Assembly (NCBI RefSeq): GCF_023370115.1
Contig: NZ_CP097160.1
Location: 1,674,001 to 1,738,000, forward strand
From: Gulosibacter sediminis
Lineage (GTDB): Bacteria; Actinomycetota; Actinomycetes; Actinomycetales; Microbacteriaceae
DNA: 64,000 bases
Direction: 5' to 3'
The notes under the pieces are model-generated. The model did no database searches, had not been told where the DNA came from, and worked only from the letters and a program-made list of their open reading frames with translations. Below, in pieces: positions 42,337-49,722 of this stretch. Positions within the stretch are counted from its first letter, which is position 1, and each line of letters opens with the position of its first letter. A program made the position numbers and the translations under genes.

Positions 42337-42944
42337 TGCTTGCGACCATCGGCTCAGCGATCGGCTTGTTTGCTGCGACCAACATCGATGACATCGTCGT
42401 GCTGACCGTGCTGTTCCTGGCCTCCAGCCGAGGGAAGCCGCGACCGTGGCAGATCGTCGCAGGCCAGTACCTCGGGTTCATCACCCTCGTCGTGATCAGC
42501 GTGATCGCCGCGCACGGCCTGACCATCGTCCCCGACGAATGGGTGGGCTTCCTCGGCCTGATCCCGCTCGGCATCGGCATCTGGACCCTCGTGCGGGGCC
42601 TGCGACGCAACGGTGACGACGATGACGACGACGAGAAGATCACCGCGGTCGGGCTGTGGGGCGTCGCCGGGATCACGATCGCCAACGGGGCCGACAACAT
42701 CTCCCTCTACACGCCGATCTTCCGCACCAGTTCGCCCGGCGACGTCGTCGTCATGATCGCGGTGTTCCTCGTCCTCGTCGCCGTCTGGTGCGCTGCTGGA
42801 CGCCTGATCGGAACCCACAAGGCCGTCACCGAAACGCTTGAACGCGTCGAGCACTGGCTCGTACCCGTCGTGTTCATCGGCCTGGGCCTGTTCATCCTGA
42901 TCGATTCCGGCGTCATCGTCCGCCTCGTCGAGGTCCTCGCATGA
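42336..42944 (+). CDS. cadD: CadD-family cadmium resistance transporter
   Basis: A 202-residue membrane protein of the CadD/LysE-like family. It starts MLATIGSAIGLFAATNIDDI, with the family ATNIDD motif, and has GQYLGFITLVVISVIAAHGL and ITIANGADNISLYTPIFRT, the second family signature. A run of six acidic residues in the central cytoplasmic loop (DDDDDDEK) may bind metal. It starts on the last base of the ATPase stop codon (TGATG) and ends in a 4-bp overlap with lspA. Confidence 0.92.
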   Translation: MLATIGSAIGLFAATNIDDIVVLTVLFLASSRGKPRPWQIVAGQYLGFITLVVISVIAAHGLTIVPDEWVGFLGLIPLGIGIWTLVRGLRRNGDDDDDDEKITAVGLWGVAGITIANGADNISLYTPIFRTSSPGDVVVMIAVFLVLVAVWCAAGRLIGTHKAVTETLERVEHWLVPVVFIGLGLFILIDSGVIVRLVEVLA

Positions 42945-43465
42945 CCCCGGACGCGGCTGCCGATGCTGAGCTGACGTCGGGAGAGCGGCAGCAGAGGGGG
43001 CGTTGGCGGCTCACGGCGGGGGCACTCGCGCTCGGCGGGCTCGTCCTCCTGATCGATCAGGGGACGAAGGCATGGGCGGAGGCCACGCTCACAGTAAGTG
43101 AGCGCCTCCCGCTGATCGGCGACCTGCTGGGCCTGCAACTCGCTTACAACCCCGGCGCGGCGTTCTCCTTCGGTGAGGGTTCCACCTGGGTGTTCGCGCT
43201 GGTGGCCGTCGCGGCCACCGTCACCGCGATCGTGTTCGCGTTCCGTGTCCGACACCCCGGGTGGGCGATCGTGATCGGCGCGCTTGGCGGGGCCGCCGCC
43301 TCCCACGCCGGCGACAGGCTTTTCCGTGCTCCAGGGTTCGCCCAGGGGCACGTCGTGGACTTCCTCGCCTACGGGAACTGGTTCATCGGGAACGTCGCCG
43401 ACGTCGTGATCGTCACCGCCGCGATCGCCGGAGCGCTTCTGATGATCCGCGGCAACGAGAACTGA
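42941..43465 (+). CDS. lspA: Lipoprotein signal peptidase II (island copy)
   Basis: A 174-residue aspartyl peptidase with four hydrophobic segments. Family motifs are IDQGTKAWA, AYNPGAAFSFGEG, AGDRLFRAPGFAQGHVVDFL with the first catalytic Asp, and WFIGNVADVVIV with the second. The usual GNLIDR is SHAGDR here, but the Asp is kept. lspA genes recur in Gram-positive metal-resistance elements; the reason is not settled. This copy is in the cad operon, so it is probably not the housekeeping enzyme. Confidence 0.92.
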   Translation: MTPDAAADAELTSGERQQRGRWRLTAGALALGGLVLLIDQGTKAWAEATLTVSERLPLIGDLLGLQLAYNPGAAFSFGEGSTWVFALVAVAATVTAIVFAFRVRHPGWAIVIGALGGAAASHAGDRLFRAPGFAQGHVVDFLAYGNWFIGNVADVVIVTAAIAGALLMIRGNEN

Positions 43466-43475
43466 GAGGACCATC

Positions 43476-43787
43476 ATGGAGATCATCCTGCAGTATTTCA
43501 ACGGCTGCCCCAACTGGGAGGTGCTCGACCAGCGGCTCGCTGAAGTAGTCAACGACCGATCCGATGTCAGGGTCATACGTCAGCTGGTCGAGACCCCCGA
43601 GGACGCCGTGCGCCTCGGGTTCCACGGCTCCCCAACCGTGCTCGTCGACGGCATCGACCCGTTCGCCGACGAGCGTACCCACGTCGGGCTCGCCTGCCGG
43701 ATGTTCCGCACGCCAGCTGGGATCGCCGGGTCGCCGACCGTCGAGCAGTTGCGCGAAGCGATTTCCGGCCCGGGCGCTGACGTGTGA
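43476..43787 (+). CDS. Thioredoxin-fold protein of metal-resistance cassettes
   Basis: A 103-residue protein starting MEIILQYFNGCPNWEVLDQR. It has one cysteine at the redox position (GCPNW, Cys11) and a GSPTVLVDGIDPF segment that looks like the cis-proline loop of thioredoxin folds. Similar short proteins occur beside mercury and cadmium genes. It may bind or pass on metal ions or reduce thiols; the activity is not known. It is the last gene of the plus-strand operon and ends 7 bp from the convergent zinc-ribbon gene. Confidence 0.75.
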   Translation: MEIILQYFNGCPNWEVLDQRLAEVVNDRSDVRVIRQLVETPEDAVRLGFHGSPTVLVDGIDPFADERTHVGLACRMFRTPAGIAGSPTVEQLREAISGPGADV

Positions 43788-43794
43788 TGCTCGT

Positions 43795-45756
43795 TCAGGC
43801 GTGGTCGGAACGGAGTGCCGGATAGTCGGACCAGTCACCGCCGGCGAGACGCGACCATGCGGCGGCGGACGAGGTCGTGATGCCGAGGAGATCCGAGACG
43901 ATCAGGGGATGCATTTGCCGGGTGAGCTCGATGAGCGCTGTGGTGCGTGCGCTTCCCGCGAGCAGGCCTTCGGCGCGAAGACGACGGCTCAGCGGGCCCG
44001 GGGTGAGGTGATTGCCTGGGTTCCGGCCGGGGAACAGCCATCCTTCAGGATGGTGCTTCGCGGGGTCGGCGAGATCGCTGATGGCGTCGCCAAGGATCTC
44101 GGGGAGCCCGATCGGCTCGGCCCCGACTGTCAGCGTGACGGGCCGCGAGCTCGTATCGATCTGTGTCCGGGTGATCGTGACGATGCGGGTCAGCTGGATG
44201 CCGTAGAGCAGTACGAGGAGCCCGGCTGCCCGGGTCTTCGGGTCCATGCCGGCATCCGACAGGAACTTGCGAGCCATCTGCCATCGGTGGTCGGAGGCGT
44301 AGCTTCGCCCTTCGAGGCGATGGGCTCGGAACTCGACTCGGAGGGTGCTCATCCGGTGCCGTCGTAGCCAGCGAGTGAATGGTGCCAGCGCGTCACGCTG
44401 GCTCGGTGAATCAGTCAGATATGCGTCGAGCCGGCGCTGCGGGTAGGTTGCCAGCGTCTCTTGCTGTGACCGAATCTCTCGAAGAAGCGCGGCGCAGTAC
44501 TTCAGCGCGGCCCGTTGCCTTTGGAAGCCAGCGGCTGGACTCGATGTACTGCGGGGTACCGCTCGGAAAGCCCGGGTGGACCGGAGGAGCTCCCAGGTGC
44601 AGTACCGGCGCAGGACCAGCCGGTCCTCGGCATGTTCGATGCCCGCCAACCATCCATCGAGCCAGTGGTCGAAGCGCGTGCCTTCGACATCGATCTCCGG
44701 AAGCACTCCTGAGCGGACCAGAAGCGAGAGGAGGAACGCTACCGACTGTCGCGACCGGGCTCGGGTGATGATCGCCTCGGCGGTGAGTGGCAGGGTTCCG
44801 TCCGCGATCTCGCGGAGCACCATCGCGCACTTGCTCTTGTGCATCCAGCGTTCGAACGATGCGGCTTTGCTGTGGTGCGTGAGCAGATAGTCCGCAAGGG
44901 GGTGGAGGTCCGCGCGGATCTCTCCCGCGTCGTCGGCGAGCAACTGCTGGATCGCGACGGGCCGGCGGCACTCGACGCAGAGATGATGCTTGCGGATCTC
45001 CTCGATCGAGCCACACCCAGGGCAGGCCATCGTCACCGGAGCGCCCGCGCAGTCGGCGCAGACCTTCTGACCGTTCATGAAACCGGTCAAGAACACCCTG
45101 CGCCCGCACTCGGGACAGGGCTGCGGTCTACGCATCGCGTAATAGCAGCGTGCGCATACCCGTCGCCCGTCAAGGTGGGAGGCGACCCGGCCAGGTTCTC
45201 CGCAGAGACCGCAGGTCTTGATCGGTGCGGTATAACAGGCCAGGCAGACGAGTTCCGGGCGGCGGACGATGATGGTCGCGTGCTGCCTGCACCGCGAGCA
45301 GTCACCGAACGATCGAGGGTCGGCTCGCCAGCATTCGCGGCAGAAGCGCTGTCCGTCGATCGTGCGCTGCACGGGTCGGACCCGGCCACAGGAAGCGCAG
45401 GAGACGGACCTGGCGTTCCGCTCGCAACGAGAGCAGTGCCGACCACCGCTCGGCGTCTTGTGGGGCATTCTCACCGAGCGGCCGCAGGACTCGCACGTCG
45501 GCAGCACTACCCGGTCTGCTCCTTCTTCTACCAGCGCGCGGGCCAGATCCTGGACGGTCACCGGCACATTCGCATGCCGCCCCTCGAGGACCCCAGGCTG
45601 CTTGATCAGCGCGAGCTCAAGAAGCCGCTGCGTGAGGGGCACTGGCGCAACCGAATGCACGATCTCAGCGAGACGCTCGGGCAAGATCTCGGGAACGAGG
45701 GGACGCACGAGGTCGATAACTTCCGTGACTCTCGGCTGCTGCGGAGGCTTGGCCAC
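43795..45756 (-). CDS. Zinc-ribbon protein with degenerate tyrosine-recombinase domain (TnpB-like)
   Basis: A 653-residue protein, third gene of the module. Residues about 85-275 hold six consecutive zinc ribbons: CESC/CSRC, CASC/CREC, CSRC/CLAC, CGLC/CARC, CPEC/CADC and CPGC/CVEC. The last 200 residues resemble a tyrosine recombinase catalytic domain (LLVLLYGIQLTRIVTITRTQ, with the first Arg). The second box reads GSARTTALIEL without its His, the LGH motif is LGI and the Tyr position reads AAAW. It therefore looks catalytically dead and may bind DNA for its partner. Size and gene company recall Tn554 TnpB, but that relation is inferred. It starts 5 bp after the HTH gene. Confidence 0.8.
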   Translation of the reverse strand: MAKPPQQPRVTEVIDLVRPLVPEILPERLAEIVHSVAPVPLTQRLLELALIKQPGVLEGRHANVPVTVQDLARALVEEGADRVVLPTCESCGRSVRMPHKTPSGGRHCSRCERNARSVSCASCGRVRPVQRTIDGQRFCRECWRADPRSFGDCSRCRQHATIIVRRPELVCLACYTAPIKTCGLCGEPGRVASHLDGRRVCARCYYAMRRPQPCPECGRRVFLTGFMNGQKVCADCAGAPVTMACPGCGSIEEIRKHHLCVECRRPVAIQQLLADDAGEIRADLHPLADYLLTHHSKAASFERWMHKSKCAMVLREIADGTLPLTAEAIITRARSRQSVAFLLSLLVRSGVLPEIDVEGTRFDHWLDGWLAGIEHAEDRLVLRRYCTWELLRSTRAFRAVPRSTSSPAAGFQRQRAALKYCAALLREIRSQQETLATYPQRRLDAYLTDSPSQRDALAPFTRWLRRHRMSTLRVEFRAHRLEGRSYASDHRWQMARKFLSDAGMDPKTRAAGLLVLLYGIQLTRIVTITRTQIDTSSRPVTLTVGAEPIGLPEILGDAISDLADPAKHHPEGWLFPGRNPGNHLTPGPLSRRLRAEGLLAGSARTTALIELTRQMHPLIVSDLLGITTSSAAAWSRLAGGDWSDYPALRSDHA

Positions 45757-45761
45757 CGTGG

Positions 45762-46097
45762 CTACTTCGTACGCGGACGGCGGATGGTTGCGCGGACAGG
45801 ACGGAGATCACCGATCGACCCGCGCGTCGCTTCCTCGCCCACGGCCACCGGGGTCGATGCCTCTCGGCGAGCGATTGTCACGAGATCGTCGAGTGAGCAC
45901 TCCAGCGCATCGCACAACGCCGCCAACACGTCGAGACGCACCCGCTGAGGCGGTTGCGTCACCAGCCGATACACCTGCTCCCTGGACAGGTCGATCCCGC
46001 GTTCCTCGAGCAGTGGCTTCAGCTTGGAGGTCTGGAAGATCCCGCGCGAAGCCATCACTCTGCGGAGATTCCATCCGGTGTCGAGCTCAACGGTCAT
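45762..46097 (-). CDS. Small XRE-type HTH protein of the recombinase module
   Basis: A 111-residue DNA-binding protein: MTVELDTGWNLRRVMASRGI, then GIDLSREQVYRLVTQPPQRV and RLDVLAALCDALECSLDDLV, a Cro/C1-like domain, with a basic tail ending in RATIRRPRTK. It overlaps the recombinase gene by 11 bp and is followed 5 bp later by the zinc-ribbon protein. It could be the counterpart of Tn554 TnpC or a regulator. The 101-residue protein at 37.5 kb is its homologue. Confidence 0.85.
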   Translation of the reverse strand: MTVELDTGWNLRRVMASRGIFQTSKLKPLLEERGIDLSREQVYRLVTQPPQRVRLDVLAALCDALECSLDDLVTIARREASTPVAVGEEATRGSIGDLRPVRATIRRPRTK

Positions 46098-47142
46098 CAG
46101 CTTCTCCTTCGATGAGGGCCTTCAGTGCTTCCGCGAGCACCCGGTTCTTGTAGTCCGAACTGACGGAGGCGTAGATCGAGGTCGTCGAGGCGTGCATGTG
46201 CCCGACCTGCTCCTGGACGAATCGATCGGCATAGCCGAACTCCAGCAAATGCGTGACGTAGGAATGCCGGAGGCTGTGCAGCGTCAGATCCTTCGACAGG
46301 CCAGCCTCGTCCCGCAGCTCCGCGAACCTCCGGTCGAGATACCCGGCGGACAGACGCGTGCGACGCTCGGTCACCCAGAGCGCGTCAAGGTCAACTCCGG
46401 GCGCGAAGCGTTCCCGGGCCTGCTCGAGCCATTGCTGCATGCCCGGCACCCACCAGTCGAACTCCGGCACCAGCAGCACCGTCCGCCGCCGCGGCGCACC
46501 ACCTCCTGCAGCCTTCGCCCACCGCACGTGTATCGCGCCGTAACGCCCCCACTGGCGCATCTTTGCGTTGTGGTGCAGGTCGACGGTGTCGAGCATCACC
46601 GCCTCCGTGCGGCGCAACCCGAACGCGTAGACCGTCTTCAGCAGTTGTGCGTCACGCAACGCCCCGAGAGCGCCCTTCCGGCCCGACGCCACGAGCAGCT
46701 CGACGCGAGCGTCGGCGGTGTCGAACAGGCGCTCGATCTCGTCGTACGTGAACGGGCGGCGTTTCCCGTCCCCCTCGAACTCAAACCGGTGCGCGACCGT
46801 GTTCCACGGCAGACACACCTGGGACGGGACCTCACCGAACTCCCGGTCGCAGATCTCCATCCAGTCGTACAACGGGTTCGTGAGGTAGTCGCAGAATCCC
46901 CGGATGGACCCGTGATTGGCGCGCATCGTCGACAGCGTGCGAGTGCGTCCGCCCGATTCCGCGGTGAACTCATCCACATCGGCGACCGTCCACCTCCACG
47001 GGGGCTTGTCCACGAAATCACGGAACCGCGACACCGTCGCCGTCCGATTTCGAATCGTTTGCTCGCGGAGCCCGCGTGACAACTGCTGGTTCCGCCAGCC
47101 CTCGATCATCGCGTCGAAGACCTGTTCCTCCGGGTTCGCCAA
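46087..47142 (-). CDS. Tyrosine recombinase (module integrase, TnpA-like)
   Basis: Site-specific recombinase with a complete catalytic set: Arg in TVYAFGLRRTEAVML, H-x-x-R in LTLHSLRHSYVTHLLEFGY, the second His in QVGHMHAS and the nucleophile Tyr in TTSIYASVSS. The N-terminal core-binding domain starts at NPEEQVFDAMIEGWRNQQLS. I place the start at a TTG just before this block. An ATG at 47256 would add 38 residues that look unlike the family and overlap a likely coding stretch on the other strand. It heads the three-gene module and may move the island or the module itself. Confidence 0.85.
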   Translation of the reverse strand: MANPEEQVFDAMIEGWRNQQLSRGLREQTIRNRTATVSRFRDFVDKPPWRWTVADVDEFTAESGGRTRTLSTMRANHGSIRGFCDYLTNPLYDWMEICDREFGEVPSQVCLPWNTVAHRFEFEGDGKRRPFTYDEIERLFDTADARVELLVASGRKGALGALRDAQLLKTVYAFGLRRTEAVMLDTVDLHHNAKMRQWGRYGAIHVRWAKAAGGGAPRRRTVLLVPEFDWWVPGMQQWLEQARERFAPGVDLDALWVTERRTRLSAGYLDRRFAELRDEAGLSKDLTLHSLRHSYVTHLLEFGYADRFVQEQVGHMHASTTSIYASVSSDYKNRVLAEALKALIEGEADDR

Positions 47143-47161
47143 TGCGACGTTCGACGCTGAC

Positions 47162-47437
47162 GTGAGCAGCCGAAGCGCCGCTGCTGTCAGCAACCACGAG
47201 GATGTCGTGTGGCAACTGAAGGAGCAGGCTGGTTCGATCAGCGTGCAGACGGTCATGGGGATCCTCGGTTCGATGTCCGGCGACTTCGCCGGATTCGCAG
47301 GGGCTGCGGGTCAGGCGTTCGAGGTTGGCAATACGCAGTCCTTGAGAGCCGTTGTAGACCGGCTGAAGCTCGCCGGCGTCATCAAGCTGCAGCAGGGTGG
47401 ACAGCCCAGAGATCGCTGGAAGCTGCGCATCGCTTAA
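47162..47437 (+). CDS. Unknown short protein or gene remnant
   Basis: The plus-strand reading VSNHEDVVWQLKEQAGSISV, then QTVMGILGSMSGDFAGFAGA and VVDRLKLAGVIKLQQGGQPR, ending DRWKLRIA, looks like a real protein C-terminus, perhaps a small winged-helix domain (LRAVVDRLKLAGVI). It could be a complete 91-residue gene from GTG or the tail of a larger one cut by the recombinase module. No family is recognised. Confidence 0.4.
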   Translation: MSSRSAAAVSNHEDVVWQLKEQAGSISVQTVMGILGSMSGDFAGFAGAAGQAFEVGNTQSLRAVVDRLKLAGVIKLQQGGQPRDRWKLRIA

Positions 47438-47535
47438 CCCCCTGCTACGGTCGCCACTACAAAGCTCGTCCTCGCTCTAGGCTCAGGTTCATGGAGCGGA
47501 CCACATCGAGGGTCCGGATGGAGATCAAGATACGT

Positions 47536-47613
47536 CGGGATCTCTCGGGATCGCGCAGGGCTTCGCAGGACGTCGGTCGGGATCATTCAGGATCTGACGG
47601 GATCTCTCGGGAT
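47536..47613 (+). repeat. Right-end GGGATC repeats of the island
   Basis: A 16-bp direct repeat CGGGATCTCTCGGGAT lies at 47536-47551 and 47598-47613, with further GGGATC-type words between (47578). The same heptamer occurs reversed (AGATCCC) three times at the left end, so these may be binding sites for the island recombination proteins. Confidence 0.5.
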
Positions 47614-47666
47614 ACGACTACGTGTCGGACGCGCGCTGCCTAGGCAGTATGACAAGTATTCACTCG

Positions 47667-47685
47667 AGGTGGGCTATGCCCACCT
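47667..47685. other. Perfect hairpin inside the island right end
   Basis: AGGTGGGC and GCCCACCT are perfect 8-bp arms around a 3-base loop. No T run follows, so it is not a standard terminator. The stretch 47438-47885 otherwise holds repeats but no gene that I can support. Confidence 0.55.
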
Positions 47686-47885
47686 GACAAGGACCGTCAT
47701 GCCTAGCGATTGGATGTAAACCTGAGGTTCTGCGCCGTCGTTAGACGTCATTCGATAGGCCAGTCGCCGGGCAATCCAGTACTACAGCGAGCAGATAAAC
47801 CCCAGAATCACGAGGGTCTTCGTCTCACCTGCCTTGCGAGCGCGCCACGTACAGGCTTGGAGTGTCGGGATAGTTCGCAAAAAAC

Positions 47886-47910
47886 CTTGCGGGTACATTT
47901 GCGGGTACAT
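47886..47910 (+). repeat. Right-end copy of the 25-bp double repeat
   Basis: Identical to 39882-39906: two TTGCGGGTACAT units in tandem. It lies 68 bases from the right att repeat. In the excised circle, the two copies would flank the joined att core. Confidence 0.75.
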
Positions 47911-47940
47911 TGGCCATTTTGACCCACTGTTCACACGACA

Positions 47941-47974
47941 AAGCCCTGATGAAAATTGCTTCTCATCAGGGCTT
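47941..47974. terminator. Hairpin terminator downstream of tRNA-Pro
   Basis: Stem AAGCCCTGATGA (47941-47952) pairs with 47963-47974 around a 10-base loop and is followed by TTTT on the plus strand. On the minus strand it directly follows the tRNA gene, so it serves as its terminator after island insertion. Confidence 0.75.
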
Positions 47975-47977
47975 TTC

Positions 47978-48053
<76 letters not shown>

Positions 48054-48184
48054 TTGTTCACCGTGGTGACAACTCGAATAGCTTAGCGCATCCGGCGCCG
48101 CGAATGAAACCGAGCTGGCGCGCGGTGGCGACTTGGGTATTCTTGCGAACACAATCGACAGCAACACGAGGTTCGGGAGCAAGG

Positions 48185-48955
48185 ATGGCCGAGGCAAAGT
48201 ACGCAGAAGAGCGTCGGTCGGAGCTGCTGCGCATCCTCGCATCGGCGGGCCGAATCGACGCGGCCACGGTCGCAGCCGAGTTTGGCGTGACTTCTGAGAC
48301 AGTGCGCAAGGACCTCATCGCGCTCGAAAACACGGGCCTACTGCGGCGAGTGCACGGCGGCGCAGTGCCGGCCGACTCGCACCTGTACGAGCCGACGCTC
48401 GAGGCGCGTATCGAGTTTTCGGCCGAGAAGCAGCGCATCGCACACAAGGCGCTCGAGTACATCCCAAACGGCGGGGCGGCGCTCTTCGACGCAGGCACCA
48501 CGACGCACCGGCTCGTGCAGCAACTCCCCCACTCGGCGAACTTCACGGCCTACGTCAACGCACTGCCGCTTGCGACGACACTCCTACGCCAGCCGCAGGT
48601 GCGCGTCGAACTCGTCGGCGGCATGATGCGCGCGGTCACCTCGGCCGCGGTCGGCGACCGCACGGTGCGCGCGTTCGGCGGCATCAACGTCGGCGTCGCC
48701 TTCCTCGGCACGAACGGCATCCACCCCGAGCGCGGGCTCACGACGCCGAACCCCGACGAGGCCGCCGTCAAGCACGCGATGCTCGCCTGCGCCGAGCAGC
48801 GCATCGTGCTCACCGACCACTCGAAGTTCGGGCTCGTGCGCGGCGTGCGCCACGCCGAGCTCGCCGACATCGACATCATCATCACCGACCGCGACGTGCC
48901 CGCGGAGATGCACCGTGAACTCGACGCTGCTGGCGTGGAACTCGTTATCGCGTAA
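48185..48955 (+). CDS. DeoR-family regulator (probable FruR)
   Basis: A 256-residue DeoR/GlpR regulator. The winged helix is at about 6-60 (RRSELLRILASAGRIDAATV, FGVTSETVRKDLIALENTGL) and the sugar-phosphate-sensing domain has FDAGTTTHRLVQQLP, GTNGIHPERGLTTPNPDEAA and LTDHSKFG. The ATG giving MAEAKYAEERR, preceded by GGGAGCAAGG, is the start. It lies upstream of fruK-fruA on the same strand and probably controls them in response to fructose-1-phosphate, although a convergent HAD gene lies between. Confidence 0.9.
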   Translation: MAEAKYAEERRSELLRILASAGRIDAATVAAEFGVTSETVRKDLIALENTGLLRRVHGGAVPADSHLYEPTLEARIEFSAEKQRIAHKALEYIPNGGAALFDAGTTTHRLVQQLPHSANFTAYVNALPLATTLLRQPQVRVELVGGMMRAVTSAAVGDRTVRAFGGINVGVAFLGTNGIHPERGLTTPNPDEAAVKHAMLACAEQRIVLTDHSKFGLVRGVRHAELADIDIIITDRDVPAEMHRELDAAGVELVIA

Positions 48956-49601
48956 GCAGCTCGAGGTCGATCTCGGCCAGGCTCGCAACCACCTCGACGC
49001 CGAGCGCCTCGAACGCCTCGCGATCAGCAGCATCCGACGGCACGGCGATCACGCGCATCCCCGCATCGCGCCCCGCGGTCGCACCGCTCACCGAGTCCTC
49101 AACCACGACGCACCGCGCGGGCTCGACGCCGAGCGCGCTGGCGGCGGTCAGGTACGGCTCGGGATGTGGCTTGGCATGCGCCACCTCGTCACCGGCGACG
49201 GATGCGGCAAACGCAATTGGCGCAACCGCGAGCACGGGGTCGATGAGCGGACGATAGCTCGACGACACGAGCGCGCACGGCACCCCAGCACCCGCCACCA
49301 GGCGCAACAACTCACGCGAGCCGGGCAGCCAGTCCGGCCCCTCCGCGTGATGCGCGGCAACCCGCTCGGTGAGCACCTGCGCGATCACCTCGGGGTCGCC
49401 GCGCACGCCGGCCGCAACCAGCTCGCGCGCCGTGTTGATGAGCGGGGTACCAAATACCTCGCGTGCCTGCGCCGAAGTCCAGGTCACCCCGGCCTCGCGC
49501 GCGAGCTCCTGCTCGCACACCTCCCAGGCGTACTCAGAATCGATCAGCGTGCCGTCCATGTCCCAGCAGATAGCGGCGGGCAGGGTGGGTACTCCGGTCA
49601 T
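48945..49601 (-). CDS. HAD-family phosphatase (beta-phosphoglucomutase-like)
   Basis: A 218-residue haloacid-dehalogenase hydrolase. Motif I is WDMDGTLIDSE, motif II is CALVSSSYRP, motif III/IV are AHAKPHPEPYLTAASALGV and VVVEDSVSGATAG. It probably removes phosphate from a sugar phosphate or nucleotide. Its 3' end overlaps the DeoR gene end by 11 bp. It is clearly paralogous to the HAD gene at 53.3-53.9 kb on the other side of the fructose genes. Confidence 0.9.
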   Translation of the reverse strand: MTGVPTLPAAICWDMDGTLIDSEYAWEVCEQELAREAGVTWTSAQAREVFGTPLINTARELVAAGVRGDPEVIAQVLTERVAAHHAEGPDWLPGSRELLRLVAGAGVPCALVSSSYRPLIDPVLAVAPIAFAASVAGDEVAHAKPHPEPYLTAASALGVEPARCVVVEDSVSGATAGRDAGMRVIAVPSDAADREAFEALGVEVVASLAEIDLELLTR

Positions 49602-49619
49602 GCCAACTCCTCATTCGGT

Positions 49620-49722
49620 TGCGAATCCAACACAATCCAAAGATATCCGCGCAAGCCACTTGCCAAAAGCCCAACAATCTCCAATAATTCCAATTAAACC
49701 CAAACAAGCATCGGAGGGGCAC
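49620..49722 (+). promoter_or_regulatory. fruK upstream region with phased CCAA repeats
   Basis: An unusually A+T-rich stretch in this backbone. CCAA occurs at 49627, 49637, 49663, 49671, 49681, 49690 and 49700, mostly 8-10 bases apart, that is about one helical turn. Such phased direct repeats fit DeoR-type operators. The fruK ribosome site GGAGGGG is at 49713-49719. Confidence 0.5.

Noticed and set aside
46916-47437. A 173-codon plus-strand gene
   Set aside because: The first 80 codons are antisense to the recombinase. Only the part from about 47162 has protein-like text, which is listed separately with low confidence.
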